From Apostichopus japonicus (taxonomy: Eukaryota > Echinodermata > Holothuroidea > Aspidochirotida > Stichopodidae): DNA of 64,000 nt. The position numbers and the translations under genes are program-made. The DNA lies in the NCBI RefSeq assembly GCF_037975245.1, contig NC_092562.1, forward strand, positions 25,231,054-25,295,053, in the 5' to 3' direction. Positions 23,001-32,160 of the stretch are shown piece after piece; within the stretch, counting starts at the first letter, position 1; every line of letters begins with the position of its first letter. The notes under the pieces are model-generated. The model was not told where the DNA came from. It did not search any database and was given only the letters and a program-made list of their open reading frames with translations.

Positions 23001-25360
23001 TCTTTAGACACTTCCCTTGAATGCATGGAGTATCATGGTTCCCTCCATTCTCCCTCCATACCCACACCCCGTCACATGGAGCTTTGTAACTAGATAAGTT
23101 GCTATGGGAAAGCTGAGGCCAAGAGGAGAGTTAAGACATTTGGTACTAAGTTTTAAACCAGGAAATTCTGGAAAACTGGTAAATGCTCCACAAACTTAGA
23201 AATACATGTCAGCTAGACCTGGAGGGAGTTTATTTAGTGGGGATACACACTGTTATAAATCCACTAGACAGGGGATGTCTATAATAAAATCAACTATGAT
23301 AGATTGACTACTGTATTTTCAATTGATATACCTATCAGTTGGAAATTGGATAGTAAAGTGGGGATGCACACTATTGTAAAACCAGTAGGCATAACTTAAA
23401 ATATGACAGTTAAGAATTATTGTTTAGAATGACTACCGTATTGTGAATTGAAATGCATGTCAGTTGAAACCTGGGGAATAAAGAGGGAATACACACTGTT
23501 ATAAAACCAATAGACAATGTACATCTACAATTACATCAAATATGACAGTTAAGAGTTATAAATGTTAAGACTACTGTATTGTGAATTGAAAAACATGTCA
23601 GTCGGAGCATACATTGTGAAGAGGGGATACACACTGCTTTAAAACCAATAGACTGGGGATATCAACAATAACATCAAATATGACGTTAAGAGTTATTAAT
23701 GTTCAGAGTAAATGTTGTACTGTCAATGTAACTCTTTCACTTTACCTTTACTTTACAAGTACCATTTCCCTGTAGGACATCTCATGCTACATTGTAGGAA
23801 TTTGCAAGTGATATAAATTGGGTACTTCTCTTAACACAAAGTGCACATTATGACTGAGCTTAAATTGTTGGCCCAAATGTAGCTACACTAGACAAAGTTT
23901 TACTCAAGGGCTCACATGATGCATAGTAAGCATGACATAAGTTATTTATAGCATGCTATAGGTAGGGCCAATACAGCAGATCTTTAAGTGAGAGGTTTGC
24001 TTAGCAAATTAGGTTCTTGATATTGTGAGACGGTTAAAAGTCGGCTTAAACACACTAAATGCTGTGCATTGGCTCAAGTGGTAGAATAGGTCTTGGCAGA
24101 CAGTAAAGGGGTTTGATATCAATTATTGGGCCAAGTTTTAAATCAAATAAATTGCCCAACTTGTTTCCCACTTATCAATCAGTCCTTTGCCAACTTCTGA
24201 TTATAGTAGTATTTGCCTCAATCAGGTAGTTGAAGGGTAACATCCCAAATTTTATCCGTAAGAGCCTGGTAGTCCATATAACTGCATTCACCAGTGACTG
24301 TAATGTGATATCTTTCGCACAGGTTGTGAGTATACAGGTCCTTGGTTCAACTGTTAAGCCAAACTCTAACCTTCCTCAATGCTAGCCATCAAAAGTCTTG
24401 ATCCTTGAGCATACTTATGATGATTTTCTTTTTTCATGTACAGAAGTTGCAACAGAGGGAGACTATGAGCAAGAAGATTCTGATCAAGATGACTCTATTG
24501 AGCAGCCTGTTGATGACAGTGATATCAAGAAAGGACACTCTCTGAATGATGCTCAACAAACAGGTATAGAAAATACTGGATTGAATATCTTTGAGCTCTG
24601 GTTTAAAAAAAAAAGAAATAAAAAGTAAGCTTTAATTGCAAACAAAATTGAATGCCTTTTTTTGCATTGTGGTCGGTTCAATAACTTCACTGCTTTGTAG
24701 ATTACCAGTTGGCATTATATCTAGAAAAGTAGAGCTTTAAAGAACAAATTGGAACAGTATGCTTATAGGGGAGGATAAACAAACATGTTTTGTAAGAAAA
24801 AGAAAACCGTCAATGCTTTGATTTACATTAGTACTCCTTAGTAGTCATGCTGTTTAAAACAAAATACTTAACAAGCTGATATTTTTTATTTGAACATGAA
24901 AATGTAAAAGTGCTCATATTGCTTTTAGATATTGTCTCTCATTGTAATTTTTGGAAAGTTCAGTTTTGATTACATGAATACTATCTGTGTGCGCAGTATA
25001 GTTATTATCTCAGTACATAACATGAAAGGAGACATTGTCACCATAGCCGACCCACTAGAAGTGCAGCTTTAAAATATTTCTGTGTCTTGATCTGTACTAT
25101 CTCTTTCAACTTTTTTAGAGCCAATGCCCAAAGACAGACAGAAGAAAACACCATGGACCACTCAGGAGCAAGCGGCAGTCCATCGGCACTTAGGACAATA
25201 CATTGCAGCATCAAAGTTGCCTGGAAAGTCAGCAATAGTGAACTGCATGAGTCTGGAACCATGTCTTCGTAATCGAAGGTGGACCAATGTTAAAGATTAC
25301 ATCAGAAACAAAATCTGTTCTATAGCACGAAAGGGACAGAAAAACTTTGTAAAAAAGTAA
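16968..25360 (+). CDS. SET-domain / zinc finger / tyrosine-recombinase-like / SANT-like fusion protein
   Basis: Coding exons are 16968-17073 (exon opens at 16960), 17669-17822, 18343-18553, 18896-18983, 20126-22777, 24444-24563 and 25119-25360. Phases agree at every junction and the total is 3573 bases, or 1190 residues. Residues 36-150 form a KMT5A-like SET domain: GRGVV, YCIDAT, RLVNHG and GEELLYNYG with Y145. A 46-residue tandem repeat and an acidic Ser/Asp/Glu region follow. Two zinc-finger-like motifs are C511-C514-H524-H528 and C591-C594-H606-C608. The recombinase-like domain has R870-x2-E873, K917 in GKRGR, LRKH with R991, LGH with H1017, and Y1025/Y1026. The usual first His of box II is Thr. 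The C-terminal exon has a PWTTQEQAAVHRHL helix like Myb/SANT. KMT5A enzymes monomethylate H4K20; activity here is inference. The recombinase part resembles Crypton-type or recombinase-derived animal proteins. Confidence 0.8.
17239..17574. mobile_element. hAT-type MITE-like insertion in an intron
   Basis: Starts CAGTGGCGTCGCCAGAC and ends with a TGCACCACT-type inverse, with G- and C-rich tracts inside. The same CAGTGGCG tip occurs elsewhere in the window. Clear 8-bp duplications are not visible, so the boundaries are approximate. Confidence 0.5.
17669..17822 (+). CDS. SET-recombinase gene, SET exon A
   Basis: Encodes GRGVVTDSFFEKGEFLLQYS through FRFFIKCKGKEY. This matches the N-SET strand and cofactor-binding start of KMT5A-type SET domains. 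The donor TTG|GTAAGG splits the cysteine codon of YCIDAT. Confidence 0.8.
18343..18553 (+). CDS. SET-recombinase gene, SET exon B (catalytic core)
   Basis: Encodes CIDATEEP, the RLVNHG pseudoknot motif (N105-H106), CLFASRNIERGEELLYNYG and PWKNCTQ. The usual NHS of KMT5A is NHG here; the catalytic-site tyrosine (Y145) is kept. Acceptor TTTATAG and donor CAG|GTTAGA. Confidence 0.8.
18896..18983 (+). CDS. SET-recombinase gene, linker exon
   Basis: A polar 29-residue linker (TKQGRESPQPPHCVEGG...) between the SET domain and the repeat region, bounded by a T-rich tract ending AACAG and a donor AAAG|GTTAGT. Confidence 0.65.
19670..19880. repeat. AGGTCAAAGGTCA-containing tandem pair in intron
   Basis: Two diverged units of about 145 bp contain GAGGTCAAAGGTCAT (about 19696) and GAGGTCAAAGGCCAT (about 19834), each followed by an A/T-rich tail with AAAACACAA. 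Confidence 0.55.
20126..22777 (+). CDS. SET-recombinase gene, large exon (repeats, zinc fingers, recombinase domain)
   Basis: An acceptor TCTTTAAG opens 884 codons without a stop, in phase with the linker exon. In order it encodes three 46-residue repeats, a strongly acidic region (about 20580-20870), a C2H2-like and a C2HC-like finger, a helical core-binding-like region (about 21580-21960) and the recombinase catalytic-like region (about 22130-22700). It ends AATGAAG|GTAAAG. Read-through would stop two codons later at 22788, giving a possible shorter isoform. Confidence 0.85.
20146..20530 (+). repeat. 138-bp in-frame tandem repeat, three copies
   Basis: Units start at 20146, 20284 and 20422 with near-identical DNA. 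Each encodes 46 residues (VNLPVEGHTDPVTDSSMASC onward); the third is shortened by one codon and diverges after QASG. The close identity implies recent duplication or homogenisation. Confidence 0.9.
23160..23700. repeat. About 122-139-bp tandem repeat in the penultimate intron
   Basis: The block GGGGATACACACTGTTATAAAACCA-TAGAC recurs near 23238, 23358, 23482 and 23622, separated by TGAATTGAAATACATGTCAGT-like sequence. Four diverged copies share GGGGATA with the element ends. Confidence 0.75.
24444..24563 (+). CDS. SET-recombinase gene, acidic exon
   Basis: A TTTTCATGTACAG acceptor and CAG|GTATAG donor bound an acidic segment (EGDYEQEDSDQDDSIEQ...). Phase 1 at both ends, consistent with the exons on each side. 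Confidence 0.65.
25119..25360 (+). CDS. SET-recombinase gene, terminal Myb/SANT-like exon
   Basis: After a T-tract ending TTTTAG it encodes KKTPWTTQEQAAVHRHLGQY, then LPGKSA, CLRNRRWTNVKDYIRNKI and a basic tail with stop at 25358-25360. The spacing of tryptophans and helices resembles a Myb/SANT-type DNA-binding tail seen in other animal recombinase-like proteins. AATAAA follows at 25839-25844. Confidence 0.75.
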
Positions 25361-25399
25361 GGAGTTCATATGCAGATCTATTCATTTCAGACTACAACC

Positions 25400-26950
25400 T
25401 GTAAAGAAGTTTTTATCAGTGAATTTGACGCAAGAGTTTTGGACACAAGTTCACCGAAATACACTTAAGAGGGGTATTTCTCATTTTTAATCATTGTTAC
25501 CGAAAGATTAGTTACATTTTGAAACTTTAGGCACCAACCTCACCCATGTATGATTAGTAACTGAATTTCACTGGTAGTTGAATGAACCCGAGGCTCCTTC
25601 TATTGAGCAATGGATCCACTGAACAAAAACTATTAATTGTCACTTGTTTCACATGATAGTTTGCCCAGGGATACATGACTTGTACTGACATCAACTTCTC
25701 TGTGACCTTCTGTTTTTGTTTGAAGTAGTTTAATTCTTGTTCAGATGTAAACTTTTACTTAATTTTCCTTCGGGTTTAAATTTTGTTGCTTTCTAATATG
25801 TTCCCTCAGCTTATGCTTTTTTCTTGTAAACCAGAAGTAATAAAAATGACAGAAGTGTTTTGTAGAAGTTAAGGAGTTTGTTTTAATTTTAGCAAGGTCC
25901 TTCTGGACTTTAACCTACCTGCAAGGAAGAAATTTTGTTGCCTATTTTTGTTGTTTGATGTCATTTAAAACTGTTCAATGGCCTTTGAGTGTTTAACAAG
26001 TTCACTGAAGTAAGCTTAACAAACTGTATTGTTAATTTTAAGGTATTGTTACAGAAGGATTACTTACTTATTGAAAACTGCCTTGGCAGATTACGTAGAA
26101 AGTCACTTAGTTAATAATTGGTGTGGAACAAGTTGGCAGGTTTCGCTGTTCATAGTGGCATATACCTGAAGCTCCTCATATTGAGCAAAGCATTCACTGA
26201 ACAGAAAACAATTGTTTGTTAGGTGATATGTCATGTGAGAGGTTGCCCAAGCAAAAATGACTCTTGCCAATATTGATATGAACTTTTTCTGTTTGTTGTT
26301 TGAAGTAGTTTTATTCTTGTTGAAAGGGAAACGTTTACTTAGTATGCCTTCAGCTTTAAATTTTGTTTTCTTTTCTGTTCTGTCCATACATGCTTTTTCC
26401 TGTACACCAGACATAATATCTGCTCAAATGTACAAAAGTGACTGATGTAGTTAGTGAGAGTTAATTAGTGTTTATGGAGATCAGCAAGATACTTTACACT
26501 GCAAGGAAGAAATCGTGTTCCTTTTTTGTTTGTTTGTTTGTTGTCACTTAAAATCGCTCAATGGCCTTTGAGCTTTTAACAAGTTCACTCAAGTAAGCTT
26601 AAAATGTGGTATATGCCTTTTTTCAGGTATTTTTACTTTTTCAATACGTCTGTCACCGTTGGCAGTTTATGAAAGTACACCCATGTTCGGTTACTTATTG
26701 AATGGTGACAATAATATTGAGTTCACTCAACAGAGAACAACTTTGTCATCAGGTGATATGTCATGTGATATGCTGCTGCTGAAGTGTAAGTGACAGTATG
26801 TGACAAAATAGAAATCATCTTTCTACCCCTTATGTTTTTACTTTCAAGTGGTTTTGTTTTTGTTATACATAAATTCATGCATTTGTCTTTACTGAAAGTT
26901 GCTGTTTTGTTATATGCTCACTTTGTTGTTTAAGTAAAAATAAAGTGGGT
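25400..26950. repeat. About 580-bp tandem repeat downstream of the SET-recombinase gene
   Basis: Ordered blocks recur at about 580-bp spacing. GCAAGGAAGAAAT with CAATGGCCTTTGAG and ACAAGTTCACT..AAGTAAGCTTAA appears near 25922 and 26503. AGTAGTTTTATTCTTGTT appears near 25725 and 26305. Copies are diverged, with a partial third copy. No coding potential seen. Confidence 0.65.
25839..25844 (+). terminator. Polyadenylation signal AATAAA of the SET-recombinase gene
   Basis: First canonical hexamer after the stop at 25360, which would give a 3' UTR of about 0.5 kb. A second hexamer lies near 26937. Confidence 0.4.
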
Positions 26951-27643
26951 CAAACTCAGAAAAAGGTGTGAATCTTGTTTATGTGCATATTTTGACTCAA
27001 TGTGAACGCAATAATATCTGAGGTAATATATGGATGTGGACCCCTTTTTTCTCACTCAGATGTTTCAGTGAAAACACAGGTAATGGATTTATAGCAAGAG
27101 AAAGAAATGACATGGTTTATGTGTATATAAACTGACTCCTTGCCTGTTTCCTGCACTGAAATAGCACTCTAACCAACAGTGGTGTCTGTGTTTCTATAAA
27201 TCTGGCACCTTTGGGCAAGTACCACTGGCGTAGATCTCTTGGAAAGCCAAAGTATCCTGTTACATCATCGAAACCACAATGCATTTTTGCATTCTGTTAC
27301 ATTTTTCCCCTGGATGATTGACAGATGCTTTAATAAAAGACTCCCATGTTGCAATGGAACACTGGTACTCTCGTTTTGTGGAATTCAACATTCTCACCCA
27401 ATCAAAGGAAAATAATCTAAGTAAAGTCACCTTGGGATATATCATTTAATTCCTCGCAGTTACATTGGGGATATATATGTATATCCCCAGTCCCATGTCA
27501 AAAAAAAAAAATGTGTTATCCCCACTTTGCACGTAAAGGTTCAAACCAAGAAAACAAAGCTTCTCTACCTTCTCAATATGATAACATGCAATGCCAGCCT
27601 GTATTCGTCATAAAACGTGAAAAACATCATTCAAAAGTTACTC

Positions 27644-27698
27644 AGAACAGAAGTCCCCAGTTTGCATTAATACAACTTGCTTCCCCAATAGGCGCCGT
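27644..27698 (-). repeat. Right terminal inverted repeat core of the 12.5 kb element
   Basis: Read on the minus strand it gives ACGGCGCCTATTGGGGA followed by AAACTGGGGA, mirroring the left end at 15183. Confidence 0.65.
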
Positions 27699-27710
27699 AA
27701 ACGCGTATGT

Positions 27711-27798
27711 GTGGGGTTCCACAAGGGACTGTTTTCGGTCCCTTGTTGTTTGTTGCTTATGTAAATGACATTGACGGAGATATTTTGTGTACATCTAA
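27711..27798 (+). mobile_element. LINE remnant, continuation after the insertion
   Basis: Immediately after the insertion it reads GVPQGTVFGPLLFVAYVNDI, the reverse-transcriptase motif expected to follow the sequence at 15173. Similarity ends near 27798 without the YADD block, so the LINE copy is truncated at its 3' side. Confidence 0.75.
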
Positions 27799-27930
27799 GA
27801 AGTTGGCCCAAGGAAGAAGCTCTTCGAATGTGGCGTGGAGATTTGGACTCCCACGATGCTCTGACGGCAAGTCTAGATTTTCTCACACAAATTTGTTTAC
27901 ACCCATTGTATTATTAGATGCCCGTAATTA
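27799..27930 (+). pseudogene. Fragment of a second NERD-helicase paralogue
   Basis: 27799-27866 matches 13221-13288 of the NERD-helicase exon: WPKEEALRMWRGDLDSHDAL against WPQDEALRMWRGDLDSYDKL, with a run of about 28 identical bases. It then diverges and meets a stop at 27928-27930. No upstream helicase exon is seen here. It is either the tail of a tandem paralogue or a partial duplication. Confidence 0.7.
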
Positions 27931-28019
27931 GAGAGCCGTGGAAAGTTTTACTGCATGTTCTTATCTTATTCCTTTTCCGGGGAAGGTTTTACTGTATACA
28001 TAGGCTTATATTGTTCTCT

Positions 28020-28460
28020 GTAGAAGGTGTGAAGACAGCAGGATTAGTTTAAGATTGCTGGTCAGTACCCGGGCATGGTTTGTGTATAAAAAGGAATGTA
28101 GTCAGTAGGTCTGTGTTACCAGGGAGTTATTATGGAACAACTCCCTGGTGTTACTGGTGATTTCGTGATTAAATTACATGTGATTTAGTTACTTGTTGCA
28201 TGTTACTGGTGAGATGCTAGTAAAGTTGTGACTTATTCAGTTGTTAGTTGTCAGCTGTTAGTTATTGTTCATTCAGTTTTATTTAGCTTGTTGTTATTTA
28301 GCCGTTTCATTTAGTGTTTCACGTTAATAAATAGAAGACAATTTTAATAGCTGTGTTTCGTGACTTATTTTGGAGCTACTATGTTATTCGTTGAAACATT
28401 AAACGGTTCCGTTAAAATGTCTACAAATTACGTTGGAAAATGTCCGTTTAAACTTTCTAC
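28020..28460 (+). mobile_element. Possible solo LTR or retroelement fragment
   Basis: In order it has a TATA box (TATAAAAAGG, about 28085), a perfect 11-bp-arm hairpin ACCAGGGAGTT/AACTCCCTGGT (28118-28149) and AATAAA (about 28327), then GTTTGGTGGCTACGCTAC. This layout resembles a retroelement LTR and its leader. The exact ends and duplications are not visible. The segment at 60410-60660 has the same plan. Confidence 0.4.
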
Positions 28461-28827
28461 AGTTTGGTGGCTACGCTACACTATTATTCTACCACATGTG
28501 ATCTATACTGTGCCTGTCTGGTCTGGAAAGAATAAATGAAGGTTCTTAAATAAACATCAGCTATATTTGAAAAATGTGGGAAATGTACGCTTTTGGTTGT
28601 TTAGTATCGTTACACTCGTTGACAAATTTAAAAAAATGATGGAAATGTTTAAAATTTTTGTGTTGAAAAACATTCAAACACTGCAATTTATGACGCAGAA
28701 TGCACAGAGGATCCATTTTGCGGCGACGTTTAGAGATGATTCTGTGGTTTGCCTAAATTCAATTATGTGATGACAGCAATTCTGGGCCAATCAGGGTGTA
28801 GTTTTTCGTCTGCATAAAATTAATATG

Positions 28828-28830
28828 ATG

Positions 28831-28929
<99 letters not shown>

Positions 28930-28930
28930 C
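28828..28930. repeat. (TA)n microsatellite
   Basis: About 100 bases of TA dinucleotide with rare TTTA interruptions. Confidence 0.95.
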
Positions 28931-30256
28931 AGACATAGAATTTAATTAACTCTCGCCATAATCCATTGCGGTCACTTTACCAATCTAGAATTTAGACCTA
29001 AATTATAGTCTGAGCTTCTATCCATAGTCAGTCTGGTTCGTGTCTCGATATGCCTACATCAGTCGGTATTTATGAACCCCCTTCCCCTACCATTATTTTG
29101 AAATCCTTTGCATGCCTCTGAAATTAGCTATGCGTTTACCTTCTGGAAAAAGTAGAACGCTTGGATAAGTACCTGAGGTAAAACTATTGAAACGTAAACA
29201 TTCATAATGTCATGGAGCCATTGCACTTCAGGTTTATTGATATACCAACACCTTTTACATCGATTCGTTTGACTTGTTCGCATATGCAACGATGATTTTA
29301 TTTTGAAGACGCTTGAATACAAAAATGCATGCTATACAAATTCATCCTTCCTAGAACAAGACTCCTTAAATTTCTACTATATTATTTAATATTAATTACA
29401 TGGGTCATGTGATTATAGAGCAACATGTTGAGTACTTCTACTCATACCAGTACCTTCGCAAAATGTCCCGAGTACCAAGAAGCGTACAAGACCCTGAGTA
29501 CCAGTACAATAACAAAGCCGTATAAGTACGAAAACATGAAGTTTACTTTGCTGAACCAATAAAATCCTAGACTCGATTACGATTACTGGTTAGGGTACCA
29601 CAATTCTGCTCTCCAATTCTCGGTAGGGTTGTTAAAATGTGTTTTTTGATATGTGTTTGTTATTTTACTTAGAGTGATGCGGAAGACTTACATACGCATA
29701 TGTGAAATATGGATCATAATACATGATATATATTTAAAACGCTACATGTCTACGTTACATTGATTAAACCTATCATAGTTGCCAATGTCAAAATTGGTGT
29801 TTACCAAGTATTGCGTTCCCATTGTATTTCATCTCCAATCGATGGCCTGTGCCTTACTACATCTTTCAAACACGTCATATTTAGATTTACAACTTAATGG
29901 CATTTCGGTTTATCTCCAACTATTAAACTGAAGACTATATCGGTACAAATTTTAAGATCAGATACGCAAAAGTGAAAATACAAACGATACAAGCGATGAG
30001 AAGCAAAGAATAAACATCGATTTTAAGAGCCTAACTTCATGACGTGTTCGATCATGATACTTCCTTCTCTCTTGGAGTTTTGGGTCGGTCTAGAAAGAAG
30101 GCAGACAAGTGCTCGACATTCTCCTTAAACCTTTTTTAAAATATATTTTTATTATAAATGCTAGAGTGAAAATAGCCCATGAAGATTGACATAAGTCAAG
30201 AGCTAATATAGGCTGTGAGGCACTATAAGAGAAGTCCACATGGGGCAATCAGTGGT
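28931..30256. other. Gene-free AT-rich stretch
   Basis: No convincing exon, RNA gene or repeat was seen. Scattered short open frames lack splice context or recognisable motifs. Confidence 0.4.
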
Positions 30257-32160
30257 TCACAACAGCTTAGGAACTACTACTGAAATGAAGGGTTCATATA
30301 AGCATCGGGCACATTTAATAAGATGCTCATGAACCCTGCTCTTGAAGGTCTGTGCGCCGTTGCCAGAAATGGCACCAACAACGCTTTCCGGCAGGCTGTT
30401 CGAAACATGTACTGCAGACGTTTGGATGAAGGTCCTGCCTGTGGAGAGAGTTCTGGAAACAGGTACTGTGAGAGCATGACAGGGCATTGATAGGCTGGAG
30501 CGGGTAGCTCTTCTAACTACATAAGGCTGTGGTAGCAACGCTTTAAGGTCCGGTGAGCAAAAGCTGGTGTGAATCATGTAAAGAACAGTAGCCGCTACCA
30601 CCTGGCGTCTTTGATGGAGGGTAGAGATATTCAGCTCTGAATTTGCTTCCTCTTCGCCTGTGCCTATGATACGGAGGGCTTTCCTCTGGATTGAGTCAAG
30701 TAATCCTAGAGTAGTGGGGCTGGCGCTCATCCAGGAGAGTGAGGCGTACTCCATCACACTACGTACATGAGCCTTGTAGACATGTTGCTCTACCTCTAAC
30801 ATCCAGTTTGTTGGTAAATCTCCTCAGGGCACCTAGCTTCTGTCCTGCTCTCGATAAAAGGTTGGAAATATGCTTTGTCCATGTCAGCCTGCTGTCAATA
30901 GTGATTCTTAGAATCTCCAGCTTCTGTTTTGCGGCCAGATTTGTGCTTCCGAACAGTAGATCCAGTTTGGTTGGATTCCTCTTTCTTGTGATGGTGAGTG
31001 CCTTGCATTTCGATGGCTCGATGGCTTTGGTCTGCTCAAAAACCTTATTCTATTTAGGTCTCTGTTTAGGCTTGCAGTTTTGGCGTCAAGGTCATCAGTT
31101 GATTTGATCTCACAGAACGAGGTAGAATCATCTGCATAGAGGTAGAGTGAGTTCTCACATTCCTGCTCCAGATCGTAAATGAAGACAGAGAACAAGAGTA
31201 GGCCCAGGATTGACCCCTGGGGAACTGATGCATTGATGGAAGAGATACTTGATGACTGGCCAGAAAAGACAACTTTGATGGACCGGTCTGACAGGTCGCT
31301 CCTAATCCAAGCAATTAGCTTACCAGATACTCCTTTTGCAACGTTTTGAGCAGAGACCTTTGTGCCAGACCTTGTCAAATGCACATTTGATATCCAGGGC
31401 AATCAGACGAACCTCGTTACCTCTGTTCAGGGTGTTGGACCACTGTTAGGTAAGATTGGTGATGATGTCGACCGTGTTGTGGTGTGATCTAAATCCACAC
31501 TGCCTATCCGATATCAGGTGATTCTTTAAGTGGTACTTCTGAAGTTCATTATGTACAGCTGCCTCCATAACCTTGCTGATGATGCAGAGCAGAGAGATGG
31601 GTCGGTAAATAGAAGGATTGGACTTTGAGTCTCTCTTATGAATTGGGATGACAGATGCAGTCTTCCATTGGCTTGGAAAAACTCCTTGCGAGAAGCAGAG
31701 CTCAAACAGCATGCTGAGTGGTATTGCAAGTTCTGCACTGCACTCCTTCAGGACTCTGGGTGGGATTTCATCTGGACCAGTGGCTTAATCAGGTTGCATG
31801 TTGCTTAGAAGCTTCTTGACATATATAGTCTTGAAGGCTATCCTTTCCTTAGAGCATGTTGTTGTTGATGGACTTCAGGAGCAGGCTCCTCTGCGCCGAT
31901 AAGACGACATTTTTCAGCACAGGTCTTTCAAAATCTTTCGGCCTTCTCTCTTGCTGAGGTGAAGACTTTGTGCTCATCTTTCAACACATGTATATCAGCT
32001 CTGGTGGATTTTCCAGACAGTGCGTTATTTTGACTGAATGTCAAGGTATTAAAGGGACATTCCGTTTGCAGACAATATTTTGCACCAGATGATTGGTTCC
32101 TGACCATTAAAATTGTCATAACTGGAGAACTTGTCGAAACTAGACACCTTTTTTCCAAAT
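30257..32160 (-). mobile_element. Decayed LINE, minus strand (reverse transcriptase to 3' domain)
   Basis: Reading from 32160 down, a pre-RT region is followed by reverse-transcriptase motifs. These are FPSQWKTASVIPIHK and IYRPISLLCIISKVME (about 31680-31570), GFRSHHNT (about 31490), ALDIKCAFDKVWH (about 31420-31380), VPQGSILGLLLF (about 31230) and YADDSTSF (31138-31115). The 3' domain runs from about 30990 to 30257 with HVRSVMEYASLSW and LHQRRQ. This C-terminal region is typical of Jockey/CR1-like elements. Several stops and frame changes show it is inactive. It differs in sequence from the LINE at 13.5-15.2 kb. Confidence 0.85.

Larger units (their letters stand above)
15174..27710 (+). mobile_element. 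12.5 kb insertion with inverted termini carrying a SET-recombinase gene
   Basis: The left terminus has ACGGCGCCTATCGGGGA (15183-15199). The right terminus contains its reverse complement with one change (27682-27698). Looser inverted similarity extends inward to an AACTGGGGA block on both sides and outward to a CGTGCGTG/ACATACGCG end. GTG flanks both ends (15171-15173 and 27711-27713). Deleting the block plus one GTG joins the flanking LINE halves in frame at TSGVPQG, strong evidence for insertion into the LINE. Short GGGGATA motifs cluster near both ends, as subterminal transposase sites do. The only gene seen inside is the SET/tyrosine-recombinase gene. The superfamily is not identified: a 3-bp duplication fits CACTA, Harbinger or Academ, while the recombinase domain recalls Cryptons. 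Confidence 0.7.
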
